From: Actinomycetota bacterium
Lineage (GTDB): Bacteria > Armatimonadota > SYMT01
Direction: 5' to 3'
Assembly (NCBI GenBank): GCA_005798285.1
Contig: SYKE01000059.1
Location: 1 to 52,398, forward strand
DNA: 52,398 nt
Part shown: positions 15,738 to 24,424 of the stretch, one piece after another
Layout: every line of letters begins with the position of its first letter
How positions within the stretch are numbered: position 1 is the first letter of the stretch
Position numbers and translations under genes: made by a program
The notes under the pieces: model-generated
Told to the model about the DNA's origin: nothing
Database searches by the model: none
The model's input: the letters and a program-made list of their open reading frames with translations, nothing else

Positions 15738-16697
15738 CTATCGGGTGGTCGCTTCCCCCATCTTCACGACTTCGAAGTCGCGTCCGCGTACGCGCTTGAG
15801 CGTGTTGAGGGCGTCGTCGTTCCATCTCATGTCCGGCGCCCCGGAGAGGAACCAGTCGCTGCCGTTATCCGCCAGGATCATGCCGTACCGCTGAAGGCCT
15901 CGCAGAATGATCTGAGCCGGTTTGGGGAAGCCGGAGATGGGATAGTCCGCCTTCAATCGAACGCGCATCCCCATCGGTGGGAGATCCGGGTTGGCATCCC
16001 GGCTGGCGAAGTGGCGTGCCGGTGCGATGTACGCGCGTCGGGTACGCCGCACGGTGAACCGGAGCGCGTGACGGATCTCGCCCAGTTCCATCACTTCGTC
16101 ATAGCGGACCAGGCCCGGAAAAATCGGGAGCCCGGCGGCATCGGCGGAGGTCCAGCCGGCGGGACGCTGACGGTTCGTCGCGAGATCAAAGATCGCGCCG
16201 GAGCCCGCACGCCACCGGCCGCCGCCTTCCGGATAGGCGCTGAACAGCTCGTACAGCTTCCAGTTGTCCCGATCGATCACCAGGATGTGGCGATCTCCCC
16301 TGGCCAACGGGCCACCCTCCACGGGCGCTCCCGGTGGGATCGGATAAGGCCCCGGATCGCTCTCATCAGCGTACTCGAAGCGCACCTGAGCCCTCGGTTG
16401 GTTGCCCGGTACGACGATATAAGGAATTCCCGACGGGGCGCTGTTGTAGACCGTGCCGAAGTCCGGGTGGAGCGGCTTCTCGGCGCCGATCCCCCGGATG
16501 AGCACGTCCGACCTCGGATCGACAGGCGCCGATGCGACCTCGGTATTCCACGGACTGTCCGCCGGGAACAATCGGCGCCCGCGGAGGGATGCGCCGGGGC
16601 CGAGATCGGGGACTCCCCCCTGTGTCGCCGCGGCGCCGAGGGTCAGTGCCGTGCAGCAGCCGAGGGCTGCCCGGAGGGGGAGTTCCCGACGCGTCAC
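15738..16697 (-). CDS. Secreted protein of unknown function (319 aa)
   Basis: A signal peptide covers about residues 1-27 (RAALGCCTALTLGAAATQGG). The mature part contains LFPADSPWNTEVASAPVDPR and YIVVPGNQPRAQVRFEYADE. Later it has HILVIDRDNWKLYELFSAY, then RHALRFTVRRTRRAYIAPA and YGMILADNGSDWFLSG. This succession is familiar from large secreted proteins of soil bacteria but I cannot name a domain. Its start overlaps the stop of the SDR gene by 4 bases, so it is the last gene of the minus-strand run from 28266. Confidence 0.7.
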   Translation of the reverse strand: MTRRELPLRAALGCCTALTLGAAATQGGVPDLGPGASLRGRRLFPADSPWNTEVASAPVDPRSDVLIRGIGAEKPLHPDFGTVYNSAPSGIPYIVVPGNQPRAQVRFEYADESDPGPYPIPPGAPVEGGPLARGDRHILVIDRDNWKLYELFSAYPEGGGRWRAGSGAIFDLATNRQRPAGWTSADAAGLPIFPGLVRYDEVMELGEIRHALRFTVRRTRRAYIAPARHFASRDANPDLPPMGMRVRLKADYPISGFPKPAQIILRGLQRYGMILADNGSDWFLSGAPDMRWNDDALNTLKRVRGRDFEVVKMGEATTR

Positions 16698-17452
16698 AGC
16701 GAGAGGCCGCCGTCGATCATCAGGTGGGAGCCCGTCATGTACCCGCTCTCATCCGAGGCGAGGTAAAGCGCCAGAGCGGCGATCTCCTCGGCGTTTCCGA
16801 TTCGGCCCATCGGCTGGCGGGCGATGAAGTCGCGAAGCGCCTTCTCGTAGTCGCCGGTGGCCCGCAGCCGGCCCTGAAGCGAGGGGGTATCCACGGTGCC
16901 GGGGCAGATGGCGTTGATGCGGATGCCCTCCTGGATGTAGTCCAGCGCCACGCTTTTGACCAGACCCACCACCCCCGCCTTGCTGGCGGAGTAGGCGGCG
17001 CGGTTCTTCACGCCGACGAGGCCCGCCACACTGGCCGTCACCACGAACGTTCCGCCGCCCTGCGCGAGCATGGCGGGAATGCCGTATTTGCAGGCCATGA
17101 ACACGCTCTTCACGTTCACCGTCATCGCCTGGTCCCACACGTCCTCGGGGCACTCGGTGACGGTTCCTCCGGGCACAATGCCGGCGTTGGCATAGAAGAC
17201 GTTCAGGCGTCCATAGCGCTCAACGGTCGCGGCCACCAGCTTCTCGACATCCGCCGCCGAAGCCGCATCTGCCTGGAAAAACTCAGCCGTTCCGCCGGCG
17301 GCGCGCACCGCGTTCACGGTCTCCTGGGTGGTTTCCGGGTTCAGGTCGGAGCACATCAGCGCCGCCCCCTCCCGTGCGAAGAGCAGCGATGCGGCGCGGC
17401 CGATGCCGGCCCCGGCGCCCGTGATGATGCAAACCTTGTCCTTCAAACGCAC
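16694..17452 (-). CDS. Short-chain dehydrogenase/reductase
   Basis: This 252-residue classical SDR has the Rossmann motif TGAGAGIG (11-18), NAG (89-91), catalytic Ser141, Tyr154 and Lys158 (YSASK), and ends YMTGSHLMIDGGLSL. Asp36 after the second strand favours NAD(H) over NADP(H). The reaction is oxidation or reduction of a hydroxyl/keto group; the substrate cannot be told from sequence. The gene starts 15 bases after the thioesterase stop and overlaps the next gene by 4 bases. Upstream are an alpha/beta hydrolase and a thioesterase, suggesting a small catabolic operon. Confidence 0.93.
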   Translation of the reverse strand: MRLKDKVCIITGAGAGIGRAASLLFAREGAALMCSDLNPETTQETVNAVRAAGGTAEFFQADAASAADVEKLVAATVERYGRLNVFYANAGIVPGGTVTECPEDVWDQAMTVNVKSVFMACKYGIPAMLAQGGGTFVVTASVAGLVGVKNRAAYSASKAGVVGLVKSVALDYIQEGIRINAICPGTVDTPSLQGRLRATGDYEKALRDFIARQPMGRIGNAEEIAALALYLASDESGYMTGSHLMIDGGLSL

Positions 17453-17467
17453 GTGAAATAGCCCTCT

Positions 17468-17893
17468 TTACTCGGTCCGCTCTTCCTCACGGATCTCGCG
17501 GCCCTGCATCAACTTGCCGGTGGCCACTGCAAGCACCTGGCCCTCGGCATCATGGATCTCCGCCCGGCATTCCACCAAACGACGCTGATGGCGGGTGACC
17601 TCCGAGCGGACATAAAGCTCCACTCCGGTGGGAGTGGGCCTGGAGTAGCGGATGGTCAGTTCCGCCGTGGTGACCCAGCGTCCCAGGGTGACCGCCGCAT
17701 ACACCATCGCCTCGTCCAGCACCGCCGCGACCACGCCGCCGTGAGACATCCCCACATAGCCCTGGTGAAGCTCTCGGGTGGTGAACACGCCTCGAGCGCT
17801 GCGCTCGCCCGTTTCGAAGCGAACCTGGATGCCGGCCTGATTCTCAGGTCCGCACACAAAACAAAAGCGATCGATCTCGGTTTGAATCGACAT
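17468..17893 (-). CDS. PaaI-type hotdog thioesterase
   Basis: The 141-residue hotdog-fold protein has the active-site pattern SHGGVVAAVLDEAM (HGG at 51-53, Asp60). The strand pattern WVTTAELTIRYSRPTPTG and VECRAEIHDAEGQVLAVATG is typical of the PaaI/4HBT group, which hydrolyses acyl-CoA thioesters. A CFVCG pair (Cys11, Cys14) near the N-terminus is seen in many 4HBT relatives. It lies 7 bases after the alpha/beta hydrolase stop. The substrate is unknown. Confidence 0.88.
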   Translation of the reverse strand: MSIQTEIDRFCFVCGPENQAGIQVRFETGERSARGVFTTRELHQGYVGMSHGGVVAAVLDEAMVYAAVTLGRWVTTAELTIRYSRPTPTGVELYVRSEVTRHQRRLVECRAEIHDAEGQVLAVATGKLMQGREIREEERTE

Positions 17894-17900
17894 GGATGCC

Positions 17901-18929
17901 CTAGAGATGACGCTTCAGGAACGGAAAGCCGTCCCGGCCGCTGAAGCTGTGCTCTCCCTCAAAGATCTCAAGTCCCAACCGCTCCTCGGCGCCGAACACC
18001 TTCCAGATTTCCCGGGCCCGCTCGAACGCGCCTCGAGTCGCCTCGACCGGAAAGATCGGATCCCGCGTGCCCGACTCCACAAACATCGCGCGTGGAGCGA
18101 TCAACCCCGCGACATCGGGCATCTCCGCAAGGGAAAGCAGCCCGGGCACGTAGTTGTCGATGCAGTGCGCGATGGAGAAGATGCAGTCTCGGAAGTAATT
18201 GTAATAGCCGGAGACGAGACAGGCCTTGATTCGCGGTTCCAGGGCGGCGCCGAAGAGCGTCATCATCCCGCCGCCGGAGATGCCCATCAGGCCGATCCGC
18301 TTCGAGTCGACTTCACGCCGGGTCTCCAGGTAGTCGACGGAGCGAATGATATCCCACAGCCGCCAGCCGATCATGCACTGGCCCAACAGGAGCGCGGCGC
18401 CGGCGGCCGGCATGCACGAAGAGGATCCGGGCCCCTTCTTTCGCGCGGCCTCGTCGCGGCGATGACCGAAGCCGATCGGCTCCACCGCCAGTGCGGTCAT
18501 GCCGTGATCCACGCACTGAAGCGCGAAGTCATGCTGATAGCCGTCCCGGTTATCGCGAACCGTGCCGTCCGGCCGAATCCCAACGATTTCGTCCACCCCG
18601 GCGCCATGCCCGGGGATGCAGATGACGCAGGGTCCCGGCCCCTGGTAGTTGCGCGGCGTGAGGAAGTAGGCCCACACCGTCATCTCTTCGCGGCTGTCGA
18701 AGAGCACGGTTTCGCGGATGTAGGTCGGAAACTCCTTGCGCTCGGTGACTTCCGCCTTGAGGGGGCATTTTCTTGCCGGGAACCCGCCGAGTTGCTGCAC
18801 GAGCGCTTCGGACAGGCGGCCCTGCCACGCGAGCCCCTCCTCGGCGCTCGCGGACCGAAAGGCGTACGCGGGCTGCCGTTGTTCGAGCATCTTGCGGCTG
18901 ACGTCCAGCGAATCCAGGTAGCGCGGCAT
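17901..18929 (-). CDS. Alpha/beta hydrolase, acetyl-xylan-esterase/dienelactone-hydrolase group
   Basis: The 342-residue protein carries the nucleophile elbow GISGG with Ser218, Asp290 (SGTRDPIF) and His327 (EGEHSF), which together form the catalytic triad. The oxyanion region is VICIPGHGAG (102-111). The layout fits the Abhydrolase_7/acetyl xylan esterase-like families common in Planctomycetota and Armatimonadota. It has no signal peptide, so it probably acts in the cytoplasm on imported or partly degraded esters. The ATG at 18929 follows a gaggggg ribosome-binding site. It is 124 bases downstream of the cytochrome/WD40 gene and may belong to the same transcript. Confidence 0.85.
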   Translation of the reverse strand: MPRYLDSLDVSRKMLEQRQPAYAFRSASAEEGLAWQGRLSEALVQQLGGFPARKCPLKAEVTERKEFPTYIRETVLFDSREEMTVWAYFLTPRNYQGPGPCVICIPGHGAGVDEIVGIRPDGTVRDNRDGYQHDFALQCVDHGMTALAVEPIGFGHRRDEAARKKGPGSSSCMPAAGAALLLGQCMIGWRLWDIIRSVDYLETRREVDSKRIGLMGISGGGMMTLFGAALEPRIKACLVSGYYNYFRDCIFSIAHCIDNYVPGLLSLAEMPDVAGLIAPRAMFVESGTRDPIFPVEATRGAFERAREIWKVFGAEERLGLEIFEGEHSFSGRDGFPFLKRHL

Positions 18930-19053
18930 GTTCCAACCCCCTCAGGCTTCTACAGTCAACGGCGCTTCAGGCGCTGCATCCGGCGCTCCGTTCGCCCTGC
19001 CCGCGGTCGATCCCTCGGCCGAAGCAGCGGCGCACCCCGCGAGCCACGGCGGA

Positions 19054-20535
19054 TTACCGGGCCGCGAGGTTCGCTCCCGGTCGGGCCGAGAACTCGGAGA
19101 GACGCTTCCCGCTCTCCACATCCCACACCTGAATCAGTCCGGTGTAGCTGCCGGCGATCAGTCGCCGGCGCGGCTCATCCAGCGTGAGCGAGTAAATCCA
19201 GTCCGGCTCGCAGGGGAAGGAACGCACTTCCTTGAGATCGGTCAGGTTGAACTGCTTCACCTCGCCGCCCGAAGACGCGGCGAAGAGCGTGGCGCGGGAG
19301 ACGGCCAGTGCGTAGACGTCCTTCTTGAAGCCATGCTCGATGTATCGGGCATGGCCCTGCTTGGCGAAGCGCTCTTCCATGTCGCCGGCGTCGCCCGCCT
19401 CGTCTCGCGTTTTGATCGGATTCCACACCTGCACCCACCGGCCGCCGCCCGCGCTGTAAGCCTGCCGACCCTCGGGCGAGAAACGCAGCGCATAGACGGG
19501 ATGCTGGCCCTTGAACTGTCCGATCTGCCGGTTGTGGCCGAGGTAGGTGGCGAACAGGGCGCCATCCGTGGCCCGGTAGATCTTTACGGTGAGATCCTTC
19601 CCAGCGCTCGCCACAAACTCCCCGTCGGCGCTGAAGCCGAGCGAGGTTACCCAATCGGCGTGCACGCGGTTCTGCCACAGCCGCTTCCCGGTCTCGACCT
19701 CGGTGACTCGAACCGTGTTGTCTGCTCCCCCGGTGGCGACCCTGCGGCCGTCGGGACTGTACGCGGCTGAGAGGAGGATCTCCGAACCGAATTCGAGGAC
19801 GCGCGTTCTGCGGCCCGACGACCAGTCGACCAGCGCGGCCTCCCCATATTCGCCGGGAGTGCCCCCCGCGACGAGGAGAGTCCGGCCGTCGGGCGAGAAG
19901 GCGAGGGATTGAATGCGCTGGGGCAGTCGCCCGATTCGCCGCTTCAGCAGGCCGGACTGCGCGTCCCACACCGTCACTTCGTGATAGCCGCTCACGGCGA
20001 GATCGCCGGAGTCGGGCGCCACGGCGGTCGCCAGAGCCGGCACAGCGGCCCGATAGCTCAGAGGCGCCGCGGGGTGTTCCCGAGGGCCGAGTTGGGCGCG
20101 ATACGGCGCGGTCGGATCGCCGCCGTCGAAGCGGGCCCCTTCGAGGATCCAGCGCCGGATCAACGCCGTCTGAGAGACGGACAACGGCTCATCCTGCTTC
20201 GGCATCCGGAGCGCGGGATCGCGAGTTTCAATCCGACGCAGCAGTTCCGAGGCTTCCGGTTTACCGGGCGTCACCGCCGGCCGCCCCCCACCGCCCTTTC
20301 GCATCAGGTCTTGAAACGCATGCAGGCGGTAGCCGCCGAGATTAGCCCGCTCCCCATGGCAGCCGGCGCAGCGTTTGAGAAGTAGCGGCGCGACTTCTTT
20401 CAAGAAGCCGACCGGCGTGGGCTGGACCGCCGGCGCCGCGCCGGAGCGTGCGGAGGCGCCAAGAGCCAGCACCGTTCCGATGGCGAGAACTGCGGCGGCT
20501 CGGGTCACGACAGGGCTCATGGTGGCGGCTTTCAA
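19054..20535 (-). CDS. Planctomycete-type cytochrome c domain plus WD40 repeats, secreted
   Basis: The 493-residue protein has a signal peptide (about 1-34). It then has a single haem site CAGCH (56-60) in the PSCyt1-like setting APLLLKRCAGCHGERANLGG with distal MPKQDEPLS. Residues of about 150-485 are WD40 blades (SLAFSPDGRTLLVAGG, SAAYSPDGRRVATGGADNTV, SLGFSADGEFVASAGKDLTV, YALRFSPEGRQAYSAGG). The propeller probably acts as a protein- or ligand-binding platform in the periplasm. The start overlaps the DUF1549/DUF1553 gene's stop by 4 bases, and the two proteins probably form one complex. Confidence 0.88.
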   Translation of the reverse strand: MKAATMSPVVTRAAAVLAIGTVLALGASARSGAAPAVQPTPVGFLKEVAPLLLKRCAGCHGERANLGGYRLHAFQDLMRKGGGGRPAVTPGKPEASELLRRIETRDPALRMPKQDEPLSVSQTALIRRWILEGARFDGGDPTAPYRAQLGPREHPAAPLSYRAAVPALATAVAPDSGDLAVSGYHEVTVWDAQSGLLKRRIGRLPQRIQSLAFSPDGRTLLVAGGTPGEYGEAALVDWSSGRRTRVLEFGSEILLSAAYSPDGRRVATGGADNTVRVTEVETGKRLWQNRVHADWVTSLGFSADGEFVASAGKDLTVKIYRATDGALFATYLGHNRQIGQFKGQHPVYALRFSPEGRQAYSAGGGRWVQVWNPIKTRDEAGDAGDMEERFAKQGHARYIEHGFKKDVYALAVSRATLFAASSGGEVKQFNLTDLKEVRSFPCEPDWIYSLTLDEPRRRLIAGSYTGLIQVWDVESGKRLSEFSARPGANLAAR

Positions 20536-22949
20536 TGCTGGAAGAGAAACTCGCGCGTGTTCATGATCGACCAGAGGAGGTCGACCACGGCGGCCTTGCG
20601 ATCGGTCGAGGCGCTCAGGTGTTGGAGCGCGGTCTTGAGCTCCGCGGCGCTCGGGTCCCGGCAGAAGGCAGAGAGATACAACTCCCGCACCAGTGTGTCG
20701 TTGGTCATCGCCGCATAGGTGTCGGCGCCGAGGGTGGCCGCCGTGAAGGCCGTGCCGCCGTTCAAAAGCTCCAGCGCCTGGAGCAGGGTGGGCTCGGTGG
20801 ATCGTTCGCAGGTGCAGGCGGTCTCGCGCTTTGGTTGTCCGAACGCGAGGGTAAACGCGCTGTTCTCCGGCGCCGAACGCTGGGTGGCGTACCGCCGGGC
20901 ATCGGCGGATGTTGAGCCGGGGGCGGGGGGCGGGAGTCGTCGTGAGGTGAGACCGATCGCGTCTTGAAGCTGCTCCGCGGTGAGCAGACGGACCTTCGCG
21001 TGCGAGAAGAGCGACTCGTCGGCGACGTTGAGGCGGTGGGTGATGCTCGATCTCTGGTAAGCGCGGCTGCGGCAGATCAGGCGAAGCATGTGGCGACGGT
21101 CAAACCCGGAGCGCTCAAACTCCAGGCCGAGCGCATCCAGCAGCGCCGCGTTGGAGGGCGGGTTGGTGGAGCGGAAGTCGTCGACCGGATCCACGATGCC
21201 GCGGCCGAAGAGCTCCGACCACATCCGGTTGACCTCCACCCGCGCGAAGACGGGGTTGCCGGCGCGGGCGAGCCAGTCGACGAAGGCCGTTCGTCGATCC
21301 GGCGGCTCCGCGTCGGATGGCTTTGCGCCCCACGGCTTCATCGCCTCGCGGGTGGTCGGCAGCAGGGCATCGCCGGAGTCGGCGAGTCGGATGGCGGTCT
21401 TGTTGGCCACCTGAACCCGGGCGAATACGGCGGCGAGACTGTAGTAGTCTCGCATCGTCCAGCTCTCAAAGGGGTGGTTGTGGCAGCGAGCGCACTCCAG
21501 GCGGGAGCCCATGAAGATCTGCGCCGTCATCTCCGTGCGCTCTTCCATGGTGGGGATGGCGACGAAGTAGCCGGCCGTGGGGGTGTCGGCGCTCTCTCCC
21601 GAGGCGGTGAGGAGCGTGCGGGCGAAGCGATCGTACGGCAGGTTCGTGCGATTCGCCTCGTAGATCCACTCCGAAAGCTTGTCCGCACGGCCGTTGGGCA
21701 GCCGCCCCGAGGTCACGCGGAAGAGGTCGGCCCGCTTGAGGGCCCAGAACCGGGCGTGTGCGTCCGTCTCCAGCAGCTCATCGACAAGCCGGGCTCGTTT
21801 ATCGGGGGACGCATCCGCGAGAAACCGGCGAGTTCGGTCGGGTTGCGGCAAGAGGCCGGTGAGATCCAGGCTGACGCGGCGGATGAACTCCGAATCGGTA
21901 CAGATCTCCGACGGCAGCACCTGAAGCTGCCGCAGTTTGGTATTCACCAACCGGTCGATGAACCCGGGTTCCGGTTCCGGCTTCCACGCGAAGCCGGGCA
22001 CATCCTCGATCATGGTGATGTGCGCCGACGAGAGAAAGTCGAGATAACGGACGCTGATCGCGGCCTGTCCTCGTCCGCGGGCCGTGACCAGGCCGGCGCC
22101 ATCCACCACCGCCACCGCCGGCTGGGTGCTTTCGAACGTCGCCACTCCCGTGACGTCCCGACTGGACCCATCGGAGAATCGGGCGACCACGCAGAGTTGT
22201 TGGGTGAGGTAGGGCGCCTTGAGCACGCGACTCGGACCGGGCGCGATCTCGATGCCGGTGGAGGTCACTGCAGGCTTCTCCACGGTGGCCCCCTCCGCGA
22301 TCCACTCGTGAAGCAGCCGGTAGGCGGGGTCGCTCTTGCGAAGCCGTTTGCCGCCGCCGTGGGAGACCTCGAGCAGCGGCTTCTTGAGGAGCAGGCTCTC
22401 CGATGGCTCCAGCACATTGATGCGACGGTTGTAGCCGTCCCGCGTCAGGGAAACGCGATCGATCTCGGGATCGTAGCCGTACAGCGAGAGCGAAAACCCG
22501 GCCCGTCCGCGCGGACTTCCGTGGCAGGACCCGCTGGAACAACCCTGTCTCGTGAGAAGCGGGATGGTCTCGAAGTGAAAGCGCACCGGATCGGGCGTGG
22601 AGTAGCCGGTCACCCGCACCGGCACGCGGCGCGTGAGCGTTCCGACCCGAACCGCCAGCGTGGCCGAACCATCGCCGGCCGGCTCCACCCGACCGCCGAC
22701 CACGCGAATGACCTTCGGGTCGGACGACACGAACCGAGCCCGCTGCGTCAGATCTCGTTCCTCACCCCCGAACAATCCGGACACCACCACCTGCCGGTAG
22801 TCGCGGCGACTGGTCAACCGCACTTCGGCCGGGACCACGCGGAGTTCGGAAGGTTGCGGCGCCGCGACGGGTCGGGTAGGGGCGGCCGCCGCGGGAGAGG
22901 GAATGCTCCAGAGCGCCGGTATCAGGAGCGCAAGACGCCAGCGTTTCAA
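20532..22949 (-). CDS. DUF1549/DUF1553 protein with bacterial Ig-like domains and a CX4CH haem-type motif
   Basis: The 805-residue secreted protein has a signal peptide (about 1-23). An Ig-like (BIG2) domain occupies about 35-115, and CSSGSCH lies at 137-143. A second BIG2-like segment follows (RFSDGSSRDVTGVATFES, VVDGAGLVTARGRGQAAISV). DUF1549 begins near 345 (FIRRVSLDLTGLLPQPDRTR, ARCHNHPFESW). DUF1553 begins near 550 (VFARVEVNRMWSELFGRG, RSRAYQRSS). The haem motif has four residues between the cysteines rather than two, a variant I recall from this subfamily. Function is unproven, but these are associated with polysaccharide-degrading clusters. It abuts the DUF1501 gene with no gap. Confidence 0.9.
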   Translation of the reverse strand: MKRWRLALLIPALWSIPSPAAAAPTRPVAAPQPSELRVVPAEVRLTSRRDYRQVVVSGLFGGEERDLTQRARFVSSDPKVIRVVGGRVEPAGDGSATLAVRVGTLTRRVPVRVTGYSTPDPVRFHFETIPLLTRQGCSSGSCHGSPRGRAGFSLSLYGYDPEIDRVSLTRDGYNRRINVLEPSESLLLKKPLLEVSHGGGKRLRKSDPAYRLLHEWIAEGATVEKPAVTSTGIEIAPGPSRVLKAPYLTQQLCVVARFSDGSSRDVTGVATFESTQPAVAVVDGAGLVTARGRGQAAISVRYLDFLSSAHITMIEDVPGFAWKPEPEPGFIDRLVNTKLRQLQVLPSEICTDSEFIRRVSLDLTGLLPQPDRTRRFLADASPDKRARLVDELLETDAHARFWALKRADLFRVTSGRLPNGRADKLSEWIYEANRTNLPYDRFARTLLTASGESADTPTAGYFVAIPTMEERTEMTAQIFMGSRLECARCHNHPFESWTMRDYYSLAAVFARVQVANKTAIRLADSGDALLPTTREAMKPWGAKPSDAEPPDRRTAFVDWLARAGNPVFARVEVNRMWSELFGRGIVDPVDDFRSTNPPSNAALLDALGLEFERSGFDRRHMLRLICRSRAYQRSSITHRLNVADESLFSHAKVRLLTAEQLQDAIGLTSRRLPPPAPGSTSADARRYATQRSAPENSAFTLAFGQPKRETACTCERSTEPTLLQALELLNGGTAFTAATLGADTYAAMTNDTLVRELYLSAFCRDPSAAELKTALQHLSASTDRKAAVVDLLWSIMNTREFLFQH

Positions 22950-24389
22950 CTAGAACAACTCCGGAATCGGGCGCCCGTGGGCAGCCAGGTAGATGGGTCG
23001 ATTGACCGGCGTGTGCAGCGGCTTGCTGCGATCAATGCCGAGCTTCTCGTAGACCGTCGCGGCGTAGTCGTCGATCGTATACGCGGCCGAACTCGTGATG
23101 TAGCCGCCTTCCTTGTCGGTAGACCCCACGACCTGCCCCCCCGGCACGCCGGCTCCGGCGAAGACGAAGGTGAAGGCGGGAGTCCAGTGATCGCGGCCCT
23201 GCCGCTCGTTCACCTTCGGCGTGCGTCCAAACTCGGTCACGAGGCAGACCAGCGTGTCCTTGAGTAATCCTCGGTCGCTCATGTCTGAGATCAACGCAGA
23301 GAAGGCTTGATCCAGACTGCCCATCATCGGCCAGGTACCGATGCCCCAGCGTCCCCCGCCCGCCCCGCCGCCCTTGATGTTCGTGTGGCTGGTGGAGTAG
23401 ATCGCGTCGTGGTGGTCCCAATTCATGTTGCCGCCGCCGTCGAATCGAACCGGCTTGCCGTCGCGGTAGGAGTTCAGCGGCTCTCGGGGGTCCACGGTGA
23501 CAAATCGCACGCCGGACTCGATGAGTTTGCGCGCCAGGAGGTAGCACTGCCCTCGGTGTCCGAGCCCATAGCGCTCCCGGACTTTCGACGACTCAGAGGA
23601 GAGGTCGAAGGCCTTGCGCGTGAGGGGATTGGTCAGCATGTCGGACGCCTGATCCATCAGGGATCCGAGCGCCTTCACTGGTTTCCCGCCCCGTGCAGGT
23701 AGAAGTCCCGTGTCGAGGGATGCGAGCAGCTTGCGGCGTTCGGTGAAGCGTTCGGCTCCGATGCCGCCGACGAGGCCGAGGTTCGGCACCGTCCACTTCG
23801 GGTCGGCCGGGCTGCCTCCGGTCCGAAAAGCGGTGTTGGCAGCGGAGAGAAATCCCGGGGTCGAAACTCCTGCTTGCTCGCTGTTTCCGGGGAGCATCAC
23901 ATGCCCGGGAAGGTGCGGCGCGTCGGAGCCCTGCAGACTCGCAACGACGGAGCCGATATCGGGCATCTCAATGGGCCCACCCGGAGCTTCCCCGGAGAGG
24001 ACGTATTGGGAGCCTTTCGGGTGGGAGTTGCCGATGCCCGGCGTGGGCTGGGTCATGCAGCGCACCACAGTGAGGTGTCGGGTCACCGCTGATGATTGCT
24101 TGAGGAGCTCCGTCACCTGGAGCCCATCCACCGGGGTGGACATGGTCTTGAAGGGGGAGCGATGCTCGGTGGGCGCGTCCGGCTTTGGGTCCCAGGTGTC
24201 GATGTGAGAGACCCCGCCCTGCTCGAAGAGCACCAGCACCCTGCGGGCAACCCCCGCTGCCCGCACCTGCTGTTCCAGCAGGACCAGCTCCGCGGCCGAC
24301 CATCCCAGCACGCCGAAGCCGGTGCGGCGCAGAAACCGCCGGCGGCCGTCTTGCTGCCGGGGACTCAGAAATCGGTCGAGGATGTCCAT
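22950..24389 (-). CDS. DUF1501 protein (alkaline-phosphatase/sulfatase-like fold), exported by Tat
   Basis: The 479-residue protein begins with a Tat-like region (DGRRRFLRRTGFGVLGWSA). The DUF1501 pattern follows: VLVLFEQGGVSHIDTWDPKP, VVRCMTQPTPGIGNSHPKGS, LIESGVRFVTVDPR, MNWDHHDAI and DTLVCLVTEFGRTPKVN. Asp and His residues in these motifs correspond to the metal sites of the alkaline phosphatase clan; enzymatic activity is not established for the family. It is paired with the DUF1549/DUF1553 gene immediately downstream, the usual arrangement in Planctomycetota. Confidence 0.92.
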   Translation of the reverse strand: MDILDRFLSPRQQDGRRRFLRRTGFGVLGWSAAELVLLEQQVRAAGVARRVLVLFEQGGVSHIDTWDPKPDAPTEHRSPFKTMSTPVDGLQVTELLKQSSAVTRHLTVVRCMTQPTPGIGNSHPKGSQYVLSGEAPGGPIEMPDIGSVVASLQGSDAPHLPGHVMLPGNSEQAGVSTPGFLSAANTAFRTGGSPADPKWTVPNLGLVGGIGAERFTERRKLLASLDTGLLPARGGKPVKALGSLMDQASDMLTNPLTRKAFDLSSESSKVRERYGLGHRGQCYLLARKLIESGVRFVTVDPREPLNSYRDGKPVRFDGGGNMNWDHHDAIYSTSHTNIKGGGAGGGRWGIGTWPMMGSLDQAFSALISDMSDRGLLKDTLVCLVTEFGRTPKVNERQGRDHWTPAFTFVFAGAGVPGGQVVGSTDKEGGYITSSAAYTIDDYAATVYEKLGIDRSKPLHTPVNRPIYLAAHGRPIPELF

Positions 24390-24424
24390 CAGATCTTCCC
24401 AGGTGGGGCCGCGGGGTGGAGCTT

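Noticed and set aside
20964-23267. A 767-codon plus-strand open frame opposite the BIG2-DUF1549 gene
   Set aside because: The minus strand carries all domain motifs. The plus frame is Arg/Gly/His-rich without any domain pattern.
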